Shown here in pieces: positions 54,168 to 63,725 of a stretch of 64,000 nt of DNA (position 1 is its first letter; every line of letters begins with the position of its first letter). The translations under genes were made by a program, and so were the position numbers. The stretch lies in assembly GCF_050947875.1 (NCBI RefSeq), contig NC_134570.1, positions 228,579,265 through 228,643,264 on the forward strand. Reading direction: 5' to 3'. The notes under the pieces are model-generated. The model ran no database searches. It was not told the origin of the DNA and was given only the letters and a program-made list of their open reading frames with translations. The DNA comes from Dermacentor variabilis (taxonomy: Eukaryota; Arthropoda; Arachnida; Ixodida; Ixodidae).

Positions 54168-54412
54168 TATGTAACTTTGTCAAAGGTGTATCTGTTCATT
54201 TCGTTTATTATTTTGGGGGGGGAAGTTTTGTAAGGTGCATAAAATCCAAACCGATTCGCGTCCCTGCTGAAATGTCTGCTGCTGTTCATTTACTTCCTTT
54301 TGTTGTCATACTGTATCCTTGTATGTGTTTGTATTTTCCACTCCTGTAAAGGCCCTTCATGGGCTGACAGTATTATTAAATAAATAAAATAAAATAAATA
54401 AAAATAAATAAA
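52125..54412 (+). mobile_element. CR1-like element, 5'-truncated, well preserved
   Basis: From the endonuclease-reverse transcriptase linker to a 3' UTR with GTAAAGGCCCTTCATGGGCT and an AAATAAATAAAATAAAATAA tail (about 54373-54412). The 690-codon frame is intact. The 5' part, including the endonuclease, is absent. Confidence 0.85.
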
Positions 54413-55300
54413 TTTGCACCCTGACTTTACCGTTAATTTTTAAAAAATTTTTGGTGTGGATTAGATGCACAAAAATATGGTACATGCATGCTCTCTGCAT
54501 CCCTGCAAATGGCAATCATGCGGTCAGTGTTATCACACAGGATCAGCACGTTGGCTTGCCAACAGTGGTACAGCCTGGTACCGATATAACTAATTCTAGC
54601 AACAAGGTAGGCCATTTTACAAAAGTTCAAGCCATCTTTCAGGTAGCCAATGCTTTATGGCTTAAGGCAGCACTTTGTGGCAGTCAACGTCTGTCCATAA
54701 AGAATCTACCACCTTGCTTTTATCCTGACCATAGAGCCAAGTGCTTGCACCAAGGAAATCGTAGTAAACACTTTATTATAGGGTACAACCTTGTTGCTCA
54801 TCGTTGACATAGCAGCTTCCATTTCCTTAGTGAGCTTCATCAACTACTCAAAGTGTTTTTCAAGGTTACAGGAACTGTCTGCTACACCACTACATCTTCA
54901 AAATTGCTTCCACAGAAGGATCATGAGCCTCTGGTGTTTTGAAACAACCGTAAAGTACAGGGACATCCAGGCACCTTCTACGTGACAGATCAAGACTCTT
55001 GTTGCTGGGTCTTGACACTATCCAGAAGTTATTGATCAACATCATTGGGTCCACATTAACTGGGCTACAAGCTACGCAACAACACCTGCCAGTCAATGTG
55101 CCTGCTGGTTTTGAGCATCTGCTCACTGAAGACCTGGGCACTGTCAACGGCTTTGTCTGAAAGATCGTCCTGGAATATCCCCGAGCAGCGCCAGGGTGCG
55201 CGTGCTTCCCTCGGTGCTACGGCAACAGGTGATGAACAAACTTGTGTGCCTGCAGCGCAATCATGTCATTAACAGCTTTGAAGTGAGTTACTTGCTGACG
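54413..55300. other. Unassigned, possibly a decayed DNA transposon
   Basis: TTTGCACCCTGACTTTACCG, then GTGTGGATTAGATGCACAAA and ATATGGTA (54413-54482), resembles the kind of terminus seen at 35349 and 36390. Minus-strand frames (54890-55147 and 54433-54630) show no domain I can name. Confidence 0.3.
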
Positions 55301-55975
55301 TCATCATCATCAGCCTGGTTACTACGCCCACTGCAGGGCAAAGGCATCTCCTATACTTCTCCAACTAACCCGGTCGTGTACTAATTGTGGCCATGTTGTC
55401 CCTGCAAACTTCTTAATCTCATCCGCCCACCTAACTTTCTGCCGCCCCCTGCTACGCTTCCCTTGGAAACCAGTCCGTAACCCTTAATGACCATCGGTTA
55501 TCTTCCCTCCTCATTACATGTCCTGCCCATGCCCCATTTCTTTTTCTTGATTTCAACTAAGATGTCATTAACTCGCGTTAGTTCCCTCACCCTATCTGCT
55601 CTTTTCTTATCCCTTAACGTTACACCCATCATTCTTCTTTCCATAGCTCGTTGTGTCGTCCTCAATTTAAGCAGAGCTTTTTTCGTCAGCCTCCAGGTTT
55701 CTGCCCCATACGTGAGTACTGGTAAGACACAGCTGTTATAAACTTTTCTCTTGACGGATAGTGGCAACCTGCTGTTCATGATTTCAGGATGCCTGCCAAA
55801 CGCACCCCAGCCCATTCTTATTCTTCTGATTATTTCAGTCTCATGGTCCAGATCCGTAGTCACTACCTGTCCTCAGTACATAGATGTATTCCCTTACCAC
55901 TTCCAGTGCCTCGCTACCTATCGTAAACTGCTGTTCTCTTCCGAGACTGTTAAACATTACTTTAGTTTAGATTAG
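55301..55975 (-). mobile_element. RTE 3' fragment
   Basis: Starts TCATCATCATCAGCCTGG on + and encodes on - the RTE C-terminus (LPVLTYGAETWRLTKKALLK). It is more diverged than the copy at 48.7 kb, with a one-base change of frame near 55530. It ends at TTTAGTTTAG by 55975. Confidence 0.8.
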
Positions 55976-55984
55976 TTTAGAAAT

Positions 55985-56245
55985 GCAGCAGTGGTGTAGA
56001 GGTAGAAGATCCGCCTCGCGTGCAAGAGGACCGTGGTTCGAATCCGAGTGCCGCGCAATTTTCCACCGGATTAAAAATAAAATCCACGTGTTGATAAAAT
56101 TCCATAAACAGGCCTGGAGTGTGGCCTGATCCCGGTGATCAGAACCGGTAACACACGCCCTCACCAGAGCGGGATTGGCCACCCTGGTGCAGTACTTGGC
56201 CACAACCTCCTATATGAATACAACAATGCTACCTGCTGACACTCA
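55985..56245 (+). repeat. Second tRNA-derived SINE family
   Basis: Head 55987-56058 shows AGTGGTGTAGAGGTAGAAGA (A-box-like) and CGTGGTTCGAATCCGAG (B box), with an anticodon-arm-like CCTCGCGTGCAAGAGG. The body follows (CCGGTGATCAGAACCGGTAA, GGCCACAACCTCCTATATG). It is different from the Ruka-like family. Mismatches in the cloverleaf and the long body argue against a functional tRNA. Confidence 0.6.
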
Positions 56246-56829
56246 TCGGGAAAAAAGACAGCCCCCTGTGCCTGGCTTCAAATAACTCATCATTGTGGAC
56301 AAACTTCCTCTTACACATGCACTGCTGGTTGGGGATACCTGGTTCTCAAGGGTGCACTTCACTTATCATCACATCAAGCTGTCCAGCCGTGCTTTAAGCA
56401 TATTTGTAGCCCACGAGAGAGTGTGTTTTGGTGTGGCATGTGTGCCAGCAGTTGCCATGGTATTACCTAGACAGTGTTTGGAGCAAGACCGAGACTCGGC
56501 ATGACTGTAGCCCAGAGAGGGCACAACCTAACATTTCAGAGGGCAGCATGAAATGTGCTGCCTTCAAATGTTTATTCAGAATGTGGCTTTCCCCAAGTTT
56601 GAAAGACACGTATATCATTTCGTGTAAATTTCATTGTTGATAATGCTATACTCTTGTCTATATTTTGACAACTTATGAACTAACTTTCGTTTGTTTTTTC
56701 TTTATCTCCATAAAAGAGATTTTCAGGGTTTTGCAATTTTTGACTCCAACGTATTTTAATCATGTTTGTTAGTCTGTATTTAGCTTCGAGTGGTAATGCT
56801 TGCTATATTCTGTTGTATAACTTGTAACT
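56246..56829. other. Unassigned stretch
   Basis: Plus frames at 56295-56504 and 56428-56640 have no motif. I see no element ends. Confidence 0.4.
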
Positions 56830-57068
56830 GAGGGGCTCCATTTCAGTAGCTATGGTGCTGGACTGCTGAGCACAAGGTCGCGGGATCGAATCCCAGCCAC
56901 GGCGGCCGCATTTCGATGGGGGCGAAATGCAAAAACACCCGTGTACTTATATTTAGGTGCACGTTAAAGAACCCCAGGTGGTCGAAATTTCCGGAGTCCC
57001 CCACTACGGCGTGCCTCATAATCAGAAATTGGTTTTGGCACTTAAAACCCCATAAGTTAATTTTTTTT
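56830..57068 (+). repeat. Ruka-like tRNA-derived SINE
   Basis: AGTAGCTATGGTGCTGGACT (A-box region) and GGTCGCGGGATCGAATCCCA (B box) are followed by CGGCGGCCGCATTTCGATGG and a body matching 30052-30288 in reverse. It ends in a T-rich stretch after CCATAAGTTAA. The first 18 bases are diverged from the other copy. No clear target duplication is present. Confidence 0.7.
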
Positions 57069-57338
57069 AGATAATGACAAGTTGACTGGAATGGAAAGGG
57101 AGTGGTGAGATGCACATTAAAAAAAAAAGCACAGCATATGGTCATGTTTGTGTTAGGATTAATGCACTGGATTACGAAAAACAAGCAGAGGGAAATCGCA
57201 TGCTTAGAAGACCGTGATAACCATACAGTGTGATGCAACTTGAGAAATAATATTGAAATGTCCAAGAATTTAGAAGACAAAAAAAGATTGAATCGTCGCG
57301 AAGGCACATCACAGTCGTCATAGCCAGGCGTTGAAGTC
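57069..57338 (+). repeat. 270 bp direct repeat, copy 1
   Basis: Matches 59193-59462 in the same direction at roughly 88-90 percent by eye (GGAATGGAAAGGGAG, AGCACAGCATATGGTCATGT, GCAGAGGGAAATCGCATGCT, CACATCACAGTCG). Both start at TAGATA and end at CCAGGCGTTGAAG. No coding region or terminal inverted repeat is visible, so the family is unknown. Confidence 0.7.
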
Positions 57339-57893
57339 TGAAGGTATCACGAGTTGAAGGTATCGTGGTTCTGTAAACGGCATCCATTAGATCTGTCGAA
57401 GTGGACAAATTCGATGTGTCAATTTATATCCCACATGATTTTGTTACGTTGTTTACAAGGGTTCTGAAAATGCTGTATTCCCATATTATGGATTTTTTTT
57501 AGATTCATGTGTAACATATCACTTTTGTTCGCTTCAGATGTACTATCAGATGCAATTCACAGAATTGTGATATCGTTTATCCTTGCTGAATTAAAGAGTT
57601 ATAAACATGATAGTTTCATTTTCTGAAAATGTTTGATGTTTGCCAATTTCTAATAAAAAATAGATGGCCTAAATAAAATTCAAAACAAACAGTCACTAGA
57701 TTTTAAGTTTTTCTTATGAATGCAACAAGCCTCGTCATATTTGGTGCAGTGGTTGCCGAGAAAAACGAATTCTCCTTTCATAGCAGCACCCGAGCTGAAC
57801 CTTCCTCTTAAGCACCGATTCCTTGAGAACGCCAGAATCTACGGAACCTTCTTGCAAGAATGTTTCCAAATACAACAAATTACTTTTGGTAGG
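57339..57893. other. Unassigned AT-rich stretch
   Basis: No feature I can support. Confidence 0.4.
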
Positions 57894-58653
57894 TCATCAT
57901 CAGCCTGGCTACGCCCACTGCAGGGCAAATGGCTCTCCTATACTTCTCCGACTACCCCGGTCATGGGCTTATTGTGGCCATGTTGTCCCGGCAAACTTCT
58001 TAATCTCATCTGCCCACCTAACTTTCTGCCGCCCCCTGCTACGCTTCCTTTCTCTTGGAATCTAGTCCGTAACCCCTAATGACAATCGGTTATCTTCCTT
58101 CCTCATTACGTGTCCTGCCTATGCCCATATATTTTTCTTGATTTCAACTAAGATGTCATTAACTCGCATTTGTTCCTTCACCCAGTCTGCTCTTTTCTTA
58201 TCCCTTAATGTTACACCCATCATTCTTCTATAGCTCATTGCGTTGTCCTCAATTTAAATAGAACCCTTTTTGTAAGCCTTCAGGTTTCTGCCCCATAGGT
58301 GAGTACTGGTAAGACACAGCTGTTATACACTTTTCTTTTGAGAGATAATGGTAATCTGCTGTTCATGATCTGAGAATGCCTGCCAAACGCACCCCAGCCC
58401 ATTCTTATTCTTCTGATTATTTCAGTCTCATGATCCGGATCCGCAGTCACTACCTGTCCTAAGTAGATGTATTCCCTTACCACTTCCAGTGCCTCGTTGC
58501 CTACTGTAAACTGCTGTTCTCTACCGAGACTGTTAAACATTAGTTTGCATTGAATAGCATTGGAGAGGTCGTGTCTCCCTGCCTGACGCCCTTCTTTATT
58601 GGGGTTTTGTTCCTTTCTTTCTAGAGGACAGCGGTTCCTGTGGAGCCGCTACT
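57894..58653 (-). mobile_element. RTE 3' fragment with internal deletion
   Basis: Starts TCATCATCAGCCTGGCTACG on + and encodes on - SCVLPVLTYGAET and the C-terminal region. After CCGAGACTGTTAAACATTAG (58526-58545) the sequence jumps to GCATTGAATAGCATTGGAGA, so about 150 bp including the reverse transcriptase ADD box are missing compared with 49300-49540. It then continues to CTGTGGAGCCGCTA. Confidence 0.8.
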
Positions 58654-59192
58654 GGGGGCGAGCTCCACCACTGGAAAAGCTAGTGCCACCGTCGGCGTGA
58701 CGTGGCATGAGGGATCACGTGGACACAGTGGCCGCTTCGGAATCGCAGAAGCGAGCCGAAAACGAAAGTTTAAAGTTCCACCTGCGCCGCGGTTCTGATT
58801 TAGTGGTGAGGCTTTACCACCTTGGGTGTGTGCTTGACAGCATTTGGAAGTACTATACCAGGTAGCGGCTGCCTTTGGAGGCGTGTAGCACGGTAGGCTA
58901 CTGCTCGGTGCCGCAGTGCCGGATGTACGCAACGGAGTTCGGTGTCAGCCTCATTCACAGATAGCTGCAGGGCAAGGAGCTGCGTGAAGCTTGGCTGGCG
59001 AAACTTAGAACCGGCAGACAGCCGTCGGCTACAACTCGGGTATGCAGCAAGCACAGACACGAGCAACATTTCTGCTACGGCGCCGGGACTGCGCGATGTT
59101 CGGTGAGTAGCAGAAAACGCACACTGAGACGTTCGCCCGCGTCCGCTGCCCGGCTAATGTCATTACGGTTTGGTCTATGAACTTGTTGATGC
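58654..59192. other. Unassigned GC-richer block
   Basis: Contains GGGGCGAGCTCCACCACTGG and GTGACGTGGCATGAGGGATC, higher in GC than the flanks. Open frames on both strands (58800-59069 on -) carry no motif I can name. It may be a remnant of a gene-derived or transposon-derived segment. Confidence 0.3.
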
Positions 59193-59462
59193 TAGATACT
59201 GGCAAGTTCACTGGAATGGAAAGGGAGCGGTAAGACGCACATTAAAGAAAAGCACAGCATATGGTCATGTTTATGTTATAATTAATGCATTGGATTACGA
59301 AAAAGAAGCAGAGGGAAATCGCATGCTTAAAAGACCGTGATAAACATACAGTGCGACGCAACTTGAGAAATAATATTGAAATGTCCAAGAATTGAGAAGA
59401 CAAGAAAAGATTGAATCATTGCGAAGGCACATCACAGTCGCCGTAGCCAGGCGTTGAAGCCT
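59193..59462 (+). repeat. 270 bp direct repeat, copy 2
   Basis: See copy 1 at 57069. The two copies lie 2.1 kb apart in the same orientation with an RTE fragment between them. Confidence 0.7.
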
Positions 59463-60041
59463 CTAAAACCAAATTATTTTTTAACAGTTCTGATAGCGTC
59501 CACGCAACAATGGTTGCTAGTCTACCGTGAAATACTGATATGCTGTGGCCTAAAGCTCACGGCATGGTGCGAAAACGCGCTCACAGTGAAAGCAAAACAT
59601 TCTGCGCAAACATGCATGCAGACACACAATCGGTCACTGCGAACCCGTGCGATCACTGGATTACGGCTCCATACTGGTATGCCCCTTTTGGTTATACAGA
59701 CAGCCCACTATAAGAACATATTTCACATAGTTTACTCTCAGCGTTTGGCTACCTTTCACGCAAGAAGCCGGTTCGGGAGACTCCATCATGGCGACCGCGT
59801 GCAGTGGTGTTCACTGTACATATTCGAGATAGCGTCTGTAAACAATTCTGTGCTTTCAGTTTGCCCAAGATTATTATATCGCCAGTCAAAAACTTCCCTC
59901 ATTACGAGAGTACCTACATAAATGTCTAGGAGGGCTGCCACGTGGTGTTTTTATTGAGCGCCGTAAGCAAAACCTATGAGGAGTGCGCCGCGTGATCCCT
60001 CATACTACGTAAGGGAGGCACTTCCGACAGATGGCGACTAA
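59463..60041. other. Unassigned stretch with an unsupported open frame
   Basis: The plus frame 59454-59921 (155 codons) has no conserved motif and its codon pattern is not convincing, so I do not call it a gene. Confidence 0.35.
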
Positions 60042-60135
60042 CTCCTCGCCGCCAATAATAGCAAGAGCTTGGTGGTGCAACTCACCGCCCCGTTCCGAAG
60101 GGGACGCTCATAACATCCATCCATCCAACCATCCT
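60042..60135 (+). mobile_element. LINE-B 3' end stub
   Basis: GCAAGAGCTTGGTGGTGCAA, then CCCCGTTCCGAAGGGGACGC and TCATAACATCCATCCATCC is the reverse-strand counterpart of the LINE-B ends at 5725 and 13772. Only about 90 bp are present, with a (CATC)n tail at the right. Confidence 0.75.
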
Positions 60136-61309
60136 TTCTTTTATTAGGCTTCAACTCGTTCGAAACAAGAAGCGATTTCGAAAAACACACATGGTTATCC
60201 ATAATACTCTGTCATCGAAGCAGCCTGAGACTATGCAAAAGCCATTTACACAGTCATTTGCTACAAACAAAGTTCATTTTACAAAAGCAACGCCAAATTT
60301 AATTCGAAGCGGGCAGTTGGGACCGCCGCCATGCTTCACGCAAGCTCCGCAAACCACGCAAAGACGCTAACGCTAAATCTGACAAATAGCGTGTGTACGC
60401 TATATCCTATGAGTCGTTTAACATTCTGTGCATGTGCAGTGACGACCCGCTATTTTATAGCATACGCAATGGTATAGCATATGCTAAACTAAAACTGTCC
60501 GCTGTCACTGGCCTGTATGAGCTCATGCTATCCTCCTTATTCTCTTGTACCTTTGTAGATGAGGTTCATCATGCTTTCACACCATCCGACTAGGATTTCC
60601 TTCATTTTAATCACTACTGTATTTATTTGCATAATGATTGCACTCGCGTAATGATCGCACCTCTGAATTTTGTCGTCAACATTCTATGTTTTTCTTCTTT
60701 CTCGTGTAATGATTGCACCCCGAACTTGCCGCAGCGATATGTTGTGTGCCAAGTCTTGCTAATGATGATCACACTTACCATCTGTCGAATGCTATACCAA
60801 GTGGTCTGCACGCATCAAATAATCTTAAGCAGATGCCCCACTTCATTCTTTCATCATTTTCCGCACTTCCATAAAAAAAAAAAACTACTACCAAACTTGC
60901 CTTGGCTTTATTATTTGTAGACTTTATGTTGCGGTCAAAAAAATAAAAAAAGGCACCTTTCGATTCTTCTCATCTGTGGGCACGCAACAAATTGTGAGCG
61001 GCAACGATAGCAGCCACGTTTATACTGATACGTTAGAAGTGTACTCTATTCATACGCTGACGCTTGTAACACAGCTAAGATATTCGCCCACCCTTAGCGG
61101 AAACATGCCGTATTAGGATAGTAGTGAAGACAAATGCTGCAGTTTCTGCAGCATGCTTGCCATGCGTTCTTGTGTCACTGGCAGCTAAGTGCGCCGATCT
61201 CTGTTTCTGTTCCCTCAAAGTGGACATGGCTATGTTACTGCCACAAACTTGCCGATATTAACAATATTATTTATTACTGATACAGCAGAAATTGTTTACG
61301 CTCTTCTAT
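60136..61309. other. Unassigned stretch
   Basis: GCATAATGATTGCACTCGCG, then TAATGATCGCACC (60639-60661) looks like the terminus of another DNA transposon family; TCGTGTAATGATTGCACCCC (60702-60721) repeats part of it. No partner end or coding region was found. Confidence 0.35.
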
Positions 61310-62640
61310 AGCTTGCTTTATTTCCTTGTTACAACACTTACGTGGTTTCCTCTTTCCAGTCCAACAGTTGTCTTTTTCCCTCTCTGTCTTGTCTCCTTCT
61401 GCATAACTTTTACCAGTCCCTTATGGGAAACGCCTCCTCCATTTCTTTCTCTATATTTTTTGTAATTTCCGTTCTTTGCCTTTCATTCAATTTTAGGAAT
61501 TCTGATGAAATTGGTTTGTGTTTTGCATTAGTATCTCTCCCAAATTTTAAGGTTAAACATTTATGATCACTACCCAGGCTACCTTTTCCATTTTCATCTA
61601 TCATCATTTGGTCTAGAGAAAAAACGGGGAAGGCGGGAGATGGAAATTCAAGACGATGAGCAAAACGTGAACAAGGTGAATGCAGGAGCCAACGTTTCGA
61701 CAAGTGGAATTGTCTTCTTCAAGGCGACGTATGCTTTCCTCGCCACAGTATATATAGGTGGGGTTCTTCTAAAGAGGAGAGGGTGTGAGGCGGGAGGATG
61801 CGGGATGCGGGATGAGGTGGGAGGAGGTGAGGCGGGAGGATCCTCCCGCCCCACACCCTCTCCCCTTTAGAAGAACCCCACCTATATATACTGTGGCGAG
61901 GAAAGCATACGTCGCCTTGAAGAAGACAAGTCCACTTGTCGAAACGTTGGCTCCTGCATTCACCTTGTTCACGTTTTGCTCATCATTTGGTCTAGTCATT
62001 CGTAGACCGTTTCTGAGACTAAGGCATAATCAATACATGACTACCTATTTTCACACTTCCAGTTTACTTGTCCAGGACACTTATTCCCCTAGTTAACTAT
62101 TATGCAAGGTTCTGTCCATCACACAGATCCAGTGCTAGAGAGTCATTGCAATCAGTAAATCCATCGAAATCACGTTCATATCATATTCACATTCAATCAC
62201 ATTCATTTCACCCACTAATATCACCTGGCCTAATTAATTAAAGTCATTAATCTCGCTTCTAATGTAATCAACCATTTCTTTCTCCACTATCGCTACCTGA
62301 CCATAGGTAAGCTGCTCCAAGCCATGTCTTTTTACCTTGCCATGGGCAGCTACTCCATAAATTCTCCTTACGTGTCTCTTTTACCCTTTGCCACTTTGCA
62401 CCTCGCCTAATTAGCATGCCTATGCCTCTGCCTTTTCTTGACCCAGTCATTCTGTTGCACCCTTCCCATACAAAATTGTGAATAATAGGCGGATGCTCCA
62501 AATCTCATAGATGGGTTTCGGTCAAGATGTACAGGCTAAATGCTTCGTCATTCTGTCGGGCACTTCGCACCATCTGTCGGAGGGTGCAGCTGTTAAGTTA
62601 GATGACACTTTGCGGTGCCACAGCAAAGGGCGACAAAGGC
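61310..62640 (-). mobile_element. LINE-B endonuclease fragment split by a hairpin insertion
   Basis: Minus-strand pieces: HPPIIHNFVWEGCNRMTGSR (about 62440-62500) and, across the insertion, CIDYALVSETVYE, then LDQMMIDENGKGSLGSDHKC (61560-61620) and LNERQRTEITKNIEKEMEEA. SDHK is the catalytic DH motif. It is homologous to 8148-9060. Both ends are truncated. Confidence 0.75.
61601..61995 (-). repeat. Hairpin retro-insertion with 16 bp target-site duplication
   Basis: TCATCATTTGGTCTAG is at 61601-61616 and 61980-61995. The insertion (61617-61979) has a unique stretch of about 38 bp on the left (61617-61654) and then two long inverted arms (61655 to about 61800 and about 61850 to 61984) with a GC-rich centre. 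Each arm carries GACAAGT, ACTTGTCGAAACGTTGGC and TATATATAGGTGGGGTTCTT. It splits the LINE-B endonuclease exactly at the codons for LDQMM. Confidence 0.85.
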
Positions 62641-63006
62641 ATTCACATCCTACCCCGTTTAATTATACTCCTTTTTGATTACATGCTTAGCTGCTAACTG
62701 TTGCCACATGTTGTCAGCATGGAATCAGTTGATACTACATTCCTGCTCATGCGACATATACAAGTCACCCAACCAACAGTTTCTTTTTAGAAATGGTCAC
62801 GTGGTACCCAGATCATAGGTACACCAAACCCATCTGAAGCCAGCTAAGAAGATAAAAAAAGGCTGCATCACCTGTGCACGTGATACACAATATGATTGCT
62901 ACAAATGTCGGCAATTTTTTACCTTTGTGTTTGAAAGCCTGGTACATTCATAAGCTGCTCCCTGTAGTTGTATAAGCACATCAACAATTCTAAAAATGGC
63001 ACTTAC
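62641..63006. other. Unassigned intronic stretch next to a GIT exon
   Basis: No gene or repeat end was recognised. Confidence 0.4.
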
Positions 63007-63080
63007 AGCATTGTTGTCTTCATCAGATGCAACACTGTCGTATAGGGGTTCGTCATCACTTAGCCGATGCTCCTCCCAGC
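63007..63080 (-). CDS. Git: GIT exon (YDSVASDED region)
   Basis: Acceptor TTTTGCGTGTGCAG before 63080 and donor AATGCT|GTAAGTG after 63007, both strong. The exon is 74 nt: 2 nt, then 24 codons reading WEEHRLSDDEPLYDSVASDE, then DNNA, ending in phase 0. YDSVASDED is a conserved phosphorylated segment between the Spa2-homology region and the coiled coil of GIT1 and GIT2 in vertebrates, as I recall the family. This exon is the best evidence for the gene. Earlier exons (ArfGAP, ankyrin, Spa2-homology) would lie beyond the right edge. A longer open frame running through the splice sites (62899-63192) is not the real coding unit. Confidence 0.75.
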
Positions 63081-63725
63081 CTGCACACGCAAAAGTACTG
63101 GAGTTTATTAGCTGGAAGTGTATCGCAGATAAGTGGCCCCCCCTGTCTACCTCGTGGTCCCCACATATGTGAACAACACATTTCCCGGGCAAAGCAGCCG
63201 TGCCTTTGTGCCACTGTTGTGTACCAGCTATCCTGCACCATGTTTACAAAGAAAGCAAACCCTTCTATGTAGATGAAAGCAACTATATGCTCTCAGCAGC
63301 AAGTTGAAGTAGCTTCCATTAGTTTTTATTTCTATTTATGTAATCTGTAATGATTATTTAGTTTCAATCGTTATATTTACTGCAGATTTTCAATACTACA
63401 GTTTAGAATACATTTGAACAATTCATTTTTAACTGTTAGAAACATGCTGCCATCAGCATAGTCATTTTTAGAAGTAAGCAGACTGCCAAATCAAGGTCAT
63501 CAAAAATCACAGCATATACCACTGATTCGTTGCATGAAACCAGCTGAAACACTAGTATTAATGCAGCGGCCCACATCAAAAAAAGAAAAAGTGTCATATT
63601 TATGATGGAAGTGCACGGGCAGAATTAAGACAGAAGCACTGATGTATAGCGCCTAAGCAGGAGTGCTTATATTTGGGCTTGTTCGTATATCACGAAGGCT
63701 TTCCTTGTGTAGTGCAACTAGGTAG
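63081..63725. other. Unassigned intronic stretch
   Basis: AT-rich, with no gene or element ends that I can identify. Confidence 0.4.

Noticed and set aside
55987..56058. Functional tRNA gene
   Set aside because: The tRNA-like head has cloverleaf mismatches and is joined to a SINE body; it is better read as a SINE.
59454..59921. 155-codon plus-strand open frame
   Set aside because: No domain, no splice or start context, and unconvincing codon pattern.
62899..63192. 97-codon minus-strand open frame
   Set aside because: It contains the GIT exon in the same frame but runs through both splice sites; only 63007-63080 is supported as coding.
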